Source: Rubrivivax sp.
Lineage (GTDB): Bacteria > Pseudomonadota > Gammaproteobacteria > Burkholderiales > Burkholderiaceae_C
DNA: 23,747 bases
Reading direction: 5' to 3'
NCBI GenBank assembly: GCA_030693565.1
Contig: JAUYAJ010000225.1
Span: 1-23,747 of the forward strand
The stretch's first letter is position 1; each line of letters opens with the position of its first letter. The notes beneath the pieces were generated by a model that saw only the letters and a program-made list of their open reading frames with translations, was not told where the DNA came from and ran no database searches. This document shows positions 16,035 through 23,589 of this stretch, piece by piece. The position numbers were made by a program, and so were the translations under genes.

Positions 16035-16373
16035 TCAAGGGCTGAGGTAGTCCTCGCGCCGGGGTGTGAACTGGTCGAGCAGCACACTGTTGTCCTCAAG
16101 TGCGACCACGCCGTGCAGCTGCAGGCGGGCGGCGGTGAAGGCTTCGCCGGCGCGCAGCACGCGGCGCTGACCGTCGATCTCGGCTTCGAAGGCGCCGCTG
16201 AGCACGTAGGCGATCTGATCGTGCTCTTCGTGCGCATGGGCGATGCCGATCGCGCCTTTGTCGAAGTGCACCAGCACCGACATCAGCCCGGGCGTGTGGC
16301 CGACGATCTTGCGGCGGATGCCGTCGCCGAGTTCCGTCCAGGGCGTGCTGGCGGGGTCGAAGAAGGGGCTCAT
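16035..16373 (-). CDS. kdgF: Unsaturated uronate cyclisation/ketonisation enzyme, cupin protein KdgF
   Basis: A 112-residue single-domain cupin. The ATG at 16373 is chosen for the AGGAG 8 bases upstream; a longer frame to 16421 lacks support. Metal ligands of the cupin motif are His46 and His48 (IAHAHEEHDQIAYVLSG), Gln53 and His87 (LQLHGVVAL), and the C-terminus DQFTPRREDYL matches the KdgF signature that supplies active-site Asp100 and Arg106. KdgF speeds conversion of 4,5-unsaturated galacturonate, the product of lyases and Ogl, to 5-keto-4-deoxyuronate, the substrate of KduI. It is divergent from kduI, which is the next step in the pathway, and upstream of the TonB receptor gene. The identification rests on length, ligands, C-terminus and context together. 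Confidence 0.9.
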   Translation of the reverse strand: MSPFFDPASTPWTELGDGIRRKIVGHTPGLMSVLVHFDKGAIGIAHAHEEHDQIAYVLSGAFEAEIDGQRRVLRAGEAFTAARLQLHGVVALEDNSVLLDQFTPRREDYLSP

Positions 16374-16448
16374 CGAGGGACTCCTGCTGGGTCGCGGCGG
16401 GCATGGGTGCAGACGGCGCACCCGGCCACCGCGACCTGGTTTCGGGGT

Positions 16449-16454
16449 ACTATA
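16449..16454 (-). promoter_or_regulatory. Possible -10 element for kdgF
   Basis: On the minus strand this reads TATAGT, five of six bases of the -10 consensus, 76 bp before the kdgF start. No good -35 is found at 16-18 bp (TTTCGT at 17 bp is weak), so activation or a weak promoter would be needed. The KdgR-like box at 16474-16486 would overlap that -35 position. Confidence 0.3.
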
Positions 16455-16473
16455 GCCACCGGAAAGAAAAAAC

Positions 16474-16486
16474 GAAACAGTGGTTC
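16474..16486. promoter_or_regulatory. KdgR-type operator candidate between kdgF and kduI
   Basis: GAAACAGTGGTTC matches the KdgR core (RAAAYRNYRTTTY) with one mismatch. It shares GAAACA-NN-G with the site at 9919-9931. It lies between divergent kdgF and kduI, 101 bp and 110 bp from their starts. A more degenerate copy, GAAACCACTATTC with three mismatches, is at 16495-16507. Confidence 0.45.
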
Positions 16487-16503
16487 ACTAATTAGAAACC
16501 ACT
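16479..16503. repeat. 25-bp interrupted palindrome in the kdgF/kduI promoter region
   Basis: AGTGGTT and AACCACT are perfect 7-bp inverted arms separated by 11 bp, so the arm centres are 18 bp apart. The spacer contains the 8-bp palindrome CTAATTAG. It overlaps the KdgR-like box at 16474-16486. The AT-rich sequence stands out from the GC-rich surroundings and looks like a regulator-binding site; the regulator is unknown. Confidence 0.5.
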
Positions 16504-16595
16504 ATTCCACAACAGCCGGCGCAGCCTTTAGGCTTGCCGCCCATCTGCGCTCCAGGTCCATCATGGGTCTGGACCCACCTTGAATCAGGACTGCC

Positions 16596-17432
16596 ATGGA
16601 CATCCGTCAACCCATCCACAGCGAACATGCACGCACGCTGGACACCGCCGGCTTGCGCCGCCACTTCCTCGTCGAGCAGCTGTTCGTGCCCGAGCAGGTG
16701 ACGCTGACTTACAGCCAGATCGACCGCATCATCGTCGGCGGCATCCACCCGGTGAGCCAGACGGTGCGCTTCGCACCCGAGCTCGGCCGCCACACCGGCA
16801 CCGACTTCTTTCTTCAGCGCCGCGAACTCGGCTTGATCAACATCGGCGGCGCCGCCATCGTGGTGGTCGACGGCGAGACCTACGAGGTCGGCGCGCGCGA
16901 GGCGCTGTACGTCGGCCAGGGCGCCAAGGACCTGAGCTTTGCCAGCGTCGACGCTGCGCAGCCGGCCAAGCTCTACTTCAACAGCGCGCCGGCACATTGC
17001 CATTACCCGAACAAGAAGGTCACGCTGGCCCAGGCCAGTCCCGAGACCCTGGGAGACGCCAAGAGCAGCAACCGGCGCACCATCCACAAGTTCCTGGTGC
17101 CCGACGTGCTGCCGACCTGCCAGCTGCTGATGGGCATGACCCAGCTCGAGCCGGGCAGCCTGTGGAACACCATGCCTTGCCACACCCACGACCGCCGCAT
17201 GGAGGTCTATTTCTACTTCGACATGCCGGCCGACGGCGTCGTCTTCCACATGATGGGCGAGCCGACCGAGACCCGCCACATCGTCGTGCGCAACGAGCAG
17301 GCGGTGATCAACCCGAGCTGGAGCATGCACAGCGGCGTGGGCACCCAGGCCTACACCTTCATCTGGGGCATGGTGGGCGAGAACCAGGTCTTCAAAGACA
17401 TGGACCATGTGGCCATGACCACGCTGCGTTGA
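16596..17432 (+). CDS. kduI: 5-dehydro-4-deoxy-D-glucuronate isomerase
   Basis: A 278-residue protein, exactly the family length. It carries VGGIHPV, the FFLQRRELGLINIGG segment, YFNSAPAHCHYPNKKVTL, then NTMPCHTHDRRMEVYFYFD with His196, His198 and Glu203, and NPSWSMHSGVGTQAYTFIWGM with His245. These four residues are the zinc ligands of KduI. The enzyme interconverts 5-keto-4-deoxyuronate and 2,5-diketo-3-deoxygluconate in the cytoplasm. The ATG at 16596 has CAGGA upstream. The 222-bp divergent leader also holds two small inverted repeats (AGCC-TTTA-GGCT near 16523-16534 and TGGGTC-TG-GACCCA at 16564-16577). It is the first gene of the kdu-tog-ogl operon, followed by kduD after 22 bp. Confidence 0.97.
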   Translation: MDIRQPIHSEHARTLDTAGLRRHFLVEQLFVPEQVTLTYSQIDRIIVGGIHPVSQTVRFAPELGRHTGTDFFLQRRELGLINIGGAAIVVVDGETYEVGAREALYVGQGAKDLSFASVDAAQPAKLYFNSAPAHCHYPNKKVTLAQASPETLGDAKSSNRRTIHKFLVPDVLPTCQLLMGMTQLEPGSLWNTMPCHTHDRRMEVYFYFDMPADGVVFHMMGEPTETRHIVVRNEQAVINPSWSMHSGVGTQAYTFIWGMVGENQVFKDMDHVAMTTLR

Positions 17433-17454
17433 GCCCACTGCCAGAGAACACCCC

Positions 17455-18216
17455 GTGATCCTCGACAACTTCCAACTGCAAGGCCGCGTCGCCATCGTCA
17501 CCGGCTGCGACACCGGGCTGGGCCAAGGCATGGCGCGCGCGCTGGCCGAGGCTGGCGCCGACATCGCCGGGGTCAATCTGTCCGATCCCGGCCAGACCCG
17601 GGCCCAAATCGAGGCGCTGGGCCGGCGCTTTCTCGACCTGCGCGCGAACTTGTCCGACATCGGCTGCATCGAGGGCCTGGTGGTGCAGGTCAAGACCTGG
17701 GGCGGACGGGTCGACATCCTGGTCAACAACGCCGGCATCATCCGCCGCGAAGACGCCATCAAGTTCACCGAGGCTGACTGGGACGACGTCATCAACCTCA
17801 ACCTGAAGTCGGTGTTCTTCTTCTCGCAGGCGATGGCGCGCGCCTTTCTGGCCCAGGGCAGCGGCGGCAAGATCATCAACGTGGCCTCGATGCTGTCGTT
17901 CCAGGGCGGCGTGCGGGTGCCGTCCTACACCGCGTCCAAGAGCGGGGTGGTCGGCATCACCCGGCTGATGGCCAACGAATGGGCCGGTCACGGCATCAAC
18001 GTCAACGCCATCGCGCCGGGCTACATGGCCACCAACAACACCGCGGCCTTGCGCGCCGACGTTGGCCGCAGCGCCTCGATCCTCGAGCGCATCCCAGCGG
18101 GCCGCTGGGGCGTGCCCGACGACCTCGCCGGTCCGGTGGTGTTCCTGGCCTCGAAGGCTTCCGACTACGTCAACGGCTATACCGTCGCCGTCGACGGCGG
18201 CTGGCTGGCACGCTGA
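17455..18216 (+). CDS. kduD: 2-dehydro-3-deoxy-D-gluconate 5-dehydrogenase (SDR family)
   Basis: A 253-residue classical short-chain dehydrogenase beginning with GTG at 17455. TGCDTGLGQGMA (residues 16-27) is the KduD form of the NAD-binding loop, NNAG is at 91-94, and the catalytic residues are Ser145, Tyr158 and Lys162 (SYTASKSG). The C-terminal AIAPGYMATNNTAALRAD and RIPAGRWGVPDDLAGPVVFL are also KduD-like. It reduces 2,5-diketo-3-deoxygluconate to KDG, the substrate of KdgK. It follows kduI after 22 bp with a weak purine-rich ribosome-binding site. Naming is confident because of the kduI neighbour and the TGCDTGLGQGM motif. Confidence 0.95.
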   Translation: MILDNFQLQGRVAIVTGCDTGLGQGMARALAEAGADIAGVNLSDPGQTRAQIEALGRRFLDLRANLSDIGCIEGLVVQVKTWGGRVDILVNNAGIIRREDAIKFTEADWDDVINLNLKSVFFFSQAMARAFLAQGSGGKIINVASMLSFQGGVRVPSYTASKSGVVGITRLMANEWAGHGINVNAIAPGYMATNNTAALRADVGRSASILERIPAGRWGVPDDLAGPVVFLASKASDYVNGYTVAVDGGWLAR

Positions 18217-18220
18217 CACT

Positions 18221-18241
18221 GGCGCCGCCGCGTGCGGCGCC
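18221..18241. repeat. GC-rich hairpin between kduD and the ABC permease gene
   Basis: GGCGCCGC, loop CGCGT, GCGGCGCC: a perfect 8-bp stem starting 5 bp after the kduD stop. No T-run follows. Within an operon such a stem could protect the kduID part of the mRNA or attenuate the transporter part. Confidence 0.45.
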
Positions 18242-18269
18242 GGCCCGGATCCGATCGAGACCCCCACTG

Positions 18270-19157
18270 ATGTACGAGAACAAGCGACTGGGCTTCCTGT
18301 TCGTGCTGCCCTTCGTGTTGGGGGTGGTCGGCTTCAAGCTGTTCCCCTTCGTCATGAGCTTTGCGCTCAGCTTCACGCAGTACGACGTCATGGACCCGCC
18401 GGTCTTCGTCGGGCTGCAGAACTACCGCGAGCTGGCATTCGAGGACCCGCTGTTCCGCCAGTCGCTGGGGGTGACGCTTTGGTTCGCCGCGCTGGGGGTG
18501 CCGCTGCGGGTCGGTTTCGCGCTCTTCGTCGCCCATGTGCTGAACTTCAAGCTGCGCGGCATCAACTTCTTCCGCTCGGCCTTTTACCTGCCGTCGATCC
18601 TGGGCGGCTCGATCGCGGTCGCCGTGCTCTGGCGCTTCCTGTTCGCCCGCCACGGCCTGGTCAACGGCGTGCTGGTCCAGCTCGGCATGGACCCCATACC
18701 CTGGCTGGCCGACGAGCACTATTCGATGTGGACCATCGTGCTGCTGTTCACCTGGCAGTTCGGCTCGGCGATGGTGATCTTCCTGGCCGCGCTGCAGAAC
18801 GTGCCGCAGTCGCTCTATGAAGCGGCCGAGATCGACGGCGCTTCGCGCAGCCAGCAGTTCTGGCGCATCACGGTGCCGCTGATCACGCCGGTGATCTTCT
18901 TCAACATGATCATGCAGATGGTGCACGCGTTCCAGGAGTTCAACGCGCCCTACATGATCACCGAAGGCGGCCCGCTGCATTCGACCTACGTGCTGGCGCT
19001 GTACATCTACGACCAGAGCTTCCGCTACTTCAACCTCGGCTACGGCGCCGCGCTGTCCTGGGTGCTGTTCGCGCTGGTGGCGGCCCTGGCCGGGCTGTCG
19101 TTCTGGAGCTCGCGTTACTGGGTCTTCTACGCCGGCGAGAAGGAGGGTCGGCGATGA
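18270..19157 (+). CDS. togM: CUT1 ABC transporter permease, TogM-like (oligogalacturonide import)
   Basis: A 295-residue inner-membrane protein of the MalF/UgpA type with six predicted membrane segments, beginning MYENKRLGFLFVLPF. The coupling-helix EAA motif that contacts the ATPase is YEAAEIDGASRSQQFWRITVPLI (about residues 185-207). The length matches Dickeya TogM (about 296). With the next three genes it forms a complete ABC importer, lying between kduID and ogl, which points to oligogalacturonides or unsaturated digalacturonate as cargo. The start at 18270 is the first ATG after the gap hairpin; no strong ribosome-binding site is seen. The stop overlaps the next gene (ATGA). The family is certain; the Tog name is inferred from context and size. 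Confidence 0.87.
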   Translation: MYENKRLGFLFVLPFVLGVVGFKLFPFVMSFALSFTQYDVMDPPVFVGLQNYRELAFEDPLFRQSLGVTLWFAALGVPLRVGFALFVAHVLNFKLRGINFFRSAFYLPSILGGSIAVAVLWRFLFARHGLVNGVLVQLGMDPIPWLADEHYSMWTIVLLFTWQFGSAMVIFLAALQNVPQSLYEAAEIDGASRSQQFWRITVPLITPVIFFNMIMQMVHAFQEFNAPYMITEGGPLHSTYVLALYIYDQSFRYFNLGYGAALSWVLFALVAALAGLSFWSSRYWVFYAGEKEGRR

Positions 19158-20005
19158 GCGCGGCCGTGGCCGAAAACCGCGGCGCCGCCTGGCCGCGCTA
19201 CCTGGCGCTGGGCACGGTGGCGCTGCTGATGCTCTACCCGCTGCTGTGGCTGGTGGGCGCGACCTTCAAGACCAACGCCGAGATCTTCACCGAGATCGGA
19301 TTCTGGCCCGAACGCTTCAGCTTCGAGGCCTATGCCAAGGGCTGGAAGACCAGCACCGAATACACCTTCGCGACCTACTTCCTCAACTCCTTCTTGATCA
19401 CCGTGCCGCGCATCGTGGTCACGGTGATCTCCTGCGTGCTGGTGGCTTACGCCTTCGCGCGCTTCGAGTTCTTCGGCCGCAAGTCGCTGTTCGCGGTGAT
19501 GGTGGGCACGATGATGCTGCCGCTGATCGTGCTGCGCCTGCCGCAGTACCTGATGTTCCGCGAAGTCGGCATGCTCGACAGCTACTGGCCGCTGATCCTG
19601 CCCTCGGCCTTCGCCACCGACACCTTCTTCGTCTTCATGCTGGTGCAGTTCCTGCGCGGCATCCCGCGCGACATGGAAGAGGCGGCGATGATCGACGGCT
19701 GCAACGCGCTGCAGATGCTCTGGCACATCATCGTGCCGCTGCTCAAGCCGGCCATCATCTCGGTGATCGTGTTCCAGTTCATCTGGACCATGAACGACTT
19801 CATGGGCCCGCTGATCTACCTCGCTTCGGTCGAGAAATACCCGGTGTCGCTGGCGCTGAAGATGAGCATCGGCGCCACCGAGGAAGTGGCCTGGGCCAAC
19901 GTGATCGCGATCTCGGTGGTGGCCTTGCTGCCATCGGTGGCGGTGTTCTTCATGGCCCAGCGCCATTTCATCGACGGCGCCGCCTCCAGCGGCATCAAGG
20001 GTTGA
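19154..20005 (+). CDS. togN: CUT1 ABC transporter permease, TogN-like (oligogalacturonide import)
   Basis: A 283-residue MalG/UgpE-type permease with six predicted membrane segments. Landmarks are LYPLLWLVGATFKTNAEIF near the N-terminus and the EAA motif MEEAAMIDGCNALQMLWHIIVPLLKP (about residues 174-199). The ATG overlaps the stop of the first permease gene (ATGA) and GGAGGG lies about 8 bases before it, a strong ribosome-binding site. It is the second transmembrane half of the importer. Confidence 0.88.
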   Translation: MSAAVAENRGAAWPRYLALGTVALLMLYPLLWLVGATFKTNAEIFTEIGFWPERFSFEAYAKGWKTSTEYTFATYFLNSFLITVPRIVVTVISCVLVAYAFARFEFFGRKSLFAVMVGTMMLPLIVLRLPQYLMFREVGMLDSYWPLILPSAFATDTFFVFMLVQFLRGIPRDMEEAAMIDGCNALQMLWHIIVPLLKPAIISVIVFQFIWTMNDFMGPLIYLASVEKYPVSLALKMSIGATEEVAWANVIAISVVALLPSVAVFFMAQRHFIDGAASSGIKG

Positions 20006-20009
20006 CGAC

Positions 20010-21128
20010 GTGGCGCAGCTGAGCCTGAAAAAAATCGAAAAGGTCTACCCCAACGGCTTCAAGGCCGTGCATGGCGTCGACCTGGACATCCGTGACGGCG
20101 AGTTCATGGTGCTGGTCGGCCCTTCGGGCTGCGCCAAGAGCACCTTGCTGCGCATGATCGCCGGCCTGGAGAGCATCAGCGGCGGCGAGCTGTGGATCGG
20201 CGGGCGCGTCGTCAATGCGCTGGCGGCCAAGCAGCGCGGCATCGCGATGGTGTTCCAGAACTACGCCCTCTATCCGCACATGAAGGTCTACGACAACCTG
20301 GCCTTCGGCCTGCGGCTGGCCGGCACGCCCAAGGCCGAGGTCGACCAGCGCGTGCGCCACGCCGCCAAGCTGCTGGAGATGGAGACGCTGCTCGACCGCT
20401 ATCCCAAGCAGCTCTCGGGCGGCCAGGCGCAGCGCGTGGCCGTCGGCCGCGCCATCGTCAAGAAGCCTGACGTCTTCCTCTTCGACGAGCCGCTGTCCAA
20501 CCTGGACGCCAAGCTGCGTGCCTCGATGCGCGTGCGCTTGACCGAACTGCACCGCACGCTGCGCGACGCCGGCCAGCCAGCCACGGTGGTCTACGTCACC
20601 CACGACCAGACCGAGGCCATGACCATGGGCGAGCGCATCTGCGTGCTCAAGGATGGTGTGATCCAGCAGGTCGACACCCCGACCGCGCTCTACAGCCGGC
20701 CCGCCAATGCCTTCGTCGGCGGTTTCATCGGCTCGCCGGAGATGAACATCCACGAGGCCGCGCTGGTCAGCGCCGGCGACGGCGTGGTGCTGCAGCTGGG
20801 CGGTCAGACCTTGCCGCTGCCCGCGGCGCGCTTGCCCGCCGGGCAGACCGGCGCGGTGCGCGTGGGTCTGCGCCCCGAGCACATCAGCGCCAAGCCGCGG
20901 CCGCAAGGCGACAGCCACCCGGTGCCGGCGCGGCTGCGCTTCGTCGAACACATGGGCAGCGAGGTCTATGTGCACTTCGATCTCGGCACGCTGCCGATGA
21001 CGGCCCGGGTGCCGGCCGAAGAAGCCGGCGAGCTCGCCGAGACCGGTCGCGGCGAGGCCTGCACGCTGCACCTGCAGTTGCGGCGCGCGCACTTGTTCGA
21101 CGCCGTCAGCGGCGTGGCACTGGGATGA
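20010..21128 (+). CDS. togA: ABC transporter ATP-binding subunit, UgpC/MsmX type (TogA-like)
   Basis: A 372-residue ATPase starting with GTG at 20010, 4 bp after the second permease gene. Walker A is GPSGCAKST (37-45), the Q-loop is VFQNYALYPHM with Gln83, the ABC signature is LSGGQ (135-139), Walker B is VFLFDEPLSNLD (Asp159, Glu160) and the H-loop is YVTHDQTEAMT (His198). A C-terminal regulatory OB-like domain (about 240-372, VRVGLRPEHIS) is typical of CUT1 ATPases. Walker A has alanine in place of the last glycine, a known variant in this subgroup rather than an inactivating change. The stop overlaps the start of the substrate-binding protein gene (ATGA). Confidence 0.92.
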   Translation: MAQLSLKKIEKVYPNGFKAVHGVDLDIRDGEFMVLVGPSGCAKSTLLRMIAGLESISGGELWIGGRVVNALAAKQRGIAMVFQNYALYPHMKVYDNLAFGLRLAGTPKAEVDQRVRHAAKLLEMETLLDRYPKQLSGGQAQRVAVGRAIVKKPDVFLFDEPLSNLDAKLRASMRVRLTELHRTLRDAGQPATVVYVTHDQTEAMTMGERICVLKDGVIQQVDTPTALYSRPANAFVGGFIGSPEMNIHEAALVSAGDGVVLQLGGQTLPLPAARLPAGQTGAVRVGLRPEHISAKPRPQGDSHPVPARLRFVEHMGSEVYVHFDLGTLPMTARVPAEEAGELAETGRGEACTLHLQLRRAHLFDAVSGVALG

Positions 21129-22414
21129 GGCGTCGTGCCCTGCTGACCGCGGCAGCCGCCGGTCTGGCGGCGCCGGCGCTGCTACGCGCGGCGCCGGCGC
21201 CGCTGCGCTTTGCCTGGTGGGGCGGTGCCGCCCGCCATGGCGCCACGCTCAAGGCCATTGCACTGTTCGAGCAGCGCAACCCCGGTCTCAAGATCAAGGC
21301 CGAGTACATGGGTTTCAACGGCTACCTGGAGCGCTTGACGACCCAGGTGGCCGGGCGCTCCGAGCCCGATCTGATGCAGATCAACTGGGCCTGGCTGGCG
21401 ATGTTCTCCAAGCGCGGCACCGGCTTCACCGACCTGAGGCCTTATGCCAGCGCGATGGCGCTCGACCAGCTCGGCGCCGATGACCTGGCCACTGGTGTCG
21501 TCGGCGGGCGCTTGAACGCCTTGCCGGTGTCGTACAGCGCCCGCGTGATGCTGTGGAACCAGACCAGCTTCCAGCGCGCCGGCCTGGCGCTGCCCGGCAG
21601 CTGGGACGAACTGTTCGCCAGCGGGCCGGCGTTTCGCGCCCGCTTGGGTGACGACGCGTTCCCGCTCGACGGTGAGCTCTACGACATGATTCTGCTGGCC
21701 CAGGCCCATGTGCACCAGAAGCGCGGCATGCCCTTCATCGACCCGCGCACCACGCGGGTGGCGATGGACGAGGAGGCCGCGCTCGACTGGGTGCAGACCT
21801 ACCGGCGCCTGATCGACGGCCATGTCGCCACCCCGCTGCCGCTGCGCGCCAGCCTGGGCGGCGCCGAAAAACCCACCGAGCAGCAGCCCGACTGGGTCAA
21901 TGGTCGTTGGGCTGGCAACTACACCCGGGACTAGGTGATCGCGCTGCGCGCCAGCACCCTCAAGCCGCCACAGAAACTGGCGCTGGGCGCCTTCCCGACC
22001 CTGCCCGGCGCACTCAACAGCGGCATGTTCGGCCGCCCGACGCTGATGTACGCGGTCGGCCGCAATTGCCGCCAGCCGGAGACCGCGGCGCGCTTCATCA
22101 ACTTCATGCTCACCGACGACGAAGCGGCGGGCCTGCTGGGCCGCACACGCGGTCTGCCGTCGGCGCGCGGCCCCTTCGAGCGGCTGCGCGCCACCCATCA
22201 GCTGCCGGCGCTGGAGCTCCAGGCCCACGAACAGATCAAGGCTCAACGGCAGGCCGGCCGCATCGACATGCCGGCGCCGCTGTTCGAACACCCGCGCATG
22301 CACAAGTTCATGCGCGAAGTCTTCGAGACCGTGGCCTACCGCAAGACCAGCGACGCCGATGCCGCGCGCCGACTGGTCGTCAGCGGTCAGGCCTTGTTGC
22401 AACGCATCCAGTAA
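21125..22414 (+). pseudogene. togB: ABC transporter substrate-binding protein (TogB-like) interrupted by an in-frame TAG
   Basis: One continuous frame of 429 codons, the size of TogB-type proteins (about 430), is split by a TAG at 21932-21934 (codon 270). The first part (269 residues) has a twin-arginine-like signal peptide (MRRRALLTAAAAGLAAPALL) and the family 1 binding-protein fold: FAWWGGAARH, EQRNPGLKIKAEYMGFNGYLERLTTQ, EPDLMQINWAWL. The second part (GTG at 21935, 159 residues) continues the same protein with LGAFPTLPG, NSGMFGRPTLMYAVG and a normal C-terminus at TAA 22412. No frameshift is seen, so one base change would restore it. Without the second part the protein would probably not fold or bind ligand. 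Read-through, reinitiation at the adjacent GTG, recent mutation or a sequencing error are all possible. Every surrounding importer gene is intact. Confidence 0.85.
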
Positions 22415-22419
22415 ACACC

Positions 22420-23589
22420 ATGGCCAAGCACAGCCACCGACAGCTCCAGTTCGAGACCCGGCACGACCCCGACACCGGGGCGAGCATCACGCGGCTGACC
22501 CCCACCGACGTGACCTGCCATCGCAATTACTTCTATCAGAAGTGTTTCACCAACGACGGCGCCCGATTGATCTTTGGCGCTGGCTTTGGCCCCGCGCCGG
22601 GTCCGAACTGGAACTACCACCTGCTCGACCTGGCCTCGCAGTCGGCATTGCAGCTCACCGACGGTCTGGGCGAGAACACCTTCGGCGGCTTCCTCAGCCC
22701 CGACGACCGCCTGCTGTACTTCGTGCGCGCCGAGCGCCAGCTGATCCGCCTGCAACTGGACGACTTGCACGAGGAAGTCGCCTACACCGTGCCCGACGGC
22801 TGGGTCGGCTACGGCACCTGGGTTGCGAACAGTGCCTGCACGAAGATGGTCGGCATCGAGATCCTGGCCAGCGACTGGTTTCCGCTCTCCGATTGGCAGA
22901 AGTTCCACGACATGTATCACTGCCAGCCGCGCTGCCGGCTGATCCGCATCGACCTGGCGAGCGGGCAGCGCGAAGTCATCCTCGATCAAAAGGGCTGGCT
23001 CGGCCACCCGCAATACCGGCCCGGCGACGACAACACCGTGGCCTACTGTCATGAAGGCCCGCACGACCTCATCGACGCGCGCATGTGGTTCATCGACGAA
23101 GACGGCAGCAACCGCCGCTGTGGCAAGGTCCACGACGAAGGTGAGAGCTGCACCCATGAATTCTGGGTGCCCGACGGCTCGTCGATGATCTATGTCTCCT
23201 ACCTCAAGGGCGAGCGCGACCGCTGGATCTGCTCGCTCGACCCGCTGACGCTGGAGAACCGGCGCTTGATGCAGATGCCGGCTTGTTCGCACCTGATGAG
23301 CAATGCCGACGGCACGCTGATCGTCGGCGACGGCTGCGGCTCGCCGGCCGATGTCGCCGATGCCGGCGCCCACCAGATCCAGTCCGACCCCTATTTGCAC
23401 TTGTTCGACCTCAAGGCCGGCACGACGCGCCGCATCGCCCGCCACGACAGCAGCTGGCGCGTGCACATGGGCAGCCGCCAGGTCACCCACCCGCACCCGT
23501 CGTTCACGCCCGACCAGCGCCAGGTGCTGTTCAGCGCCGACGCCGAAGGCGAACCGGCGCTCTACCTGGCTGAGGTGCTGGCTGAATGA
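22420..23589 (+). CDS. ogl: Oligogalacturonate lyase (polysaccharide lyase family 22)
   Basis: A 389-residue seven-bladed beta-propeller protein without a signal peptide, almost the same length as Dickeya Ogl (388). Landmarks: ITRLTPTDVTCHRNYFYQKCF at the start, NYHLLDL, NTFGGFLSPDDRLLYFVR, GHPQYRPGDDNTVAYCHEGPHDLIDARMW, SCTHEFWVPDGSSMIYVSY and VTHPHPSFTPD, the last two contributing metal-binding histidines. It cleaves cytoplasmic di- and oligogalacturonides by beta-elimination to unsaturated monouronate, which KdgF and KduI use next. The ATG at 22420 follows the binding-protein stop by 5 bp. The frame stays open far upstream, but that part overlaps the binding-protein gene. Confidence 0.96.
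   Translation: MAKHSHRQLQFETRHDPDTGASITRLTPTDVTCHRNYFYQKCFTNDGARLIFGAGFGPAPGPNWNYHLLDLASQSALQLTDGLGENTFGGFLSPDDRLLYFVRAERQLIRLQLDDLHEEVAYTVPDGWVGYGTWVANSACTKMVGIEILASDWFPLSDWQKFHDMYHCQPRCRLIRIDLASGQREVILDQKGWLGHPQYRPGDDNTVAYCHEGPHDLIDARMWFIDEDGSNRRCGKVHDEGESCTHEFWVPDGSSMIYVSYLKGERDRWICSLDPLTLENRRLMQMPACSHLMSNADGTLIVGDGCGSPADVADAGAHQIQSDPYLHLFDLKAGTTRRIARHDSSWRVHMGSRQVTHPHPSFTPDQRQVLFSADAEGEPALYLAEVLAE

Noticed and set aside
16484..16508. TTCACT and TATTCC as a promoter for kduI
   Set aside because: The spacing is 13 bp, too short for a sigma-70 promoter, and both hexamers are weak.
17979..18269. Upstream extension of the first permease gene
   Set aside because: It lies antiphase within kduD and is Arg-rich; the membrane protein begins naturally at 18270.
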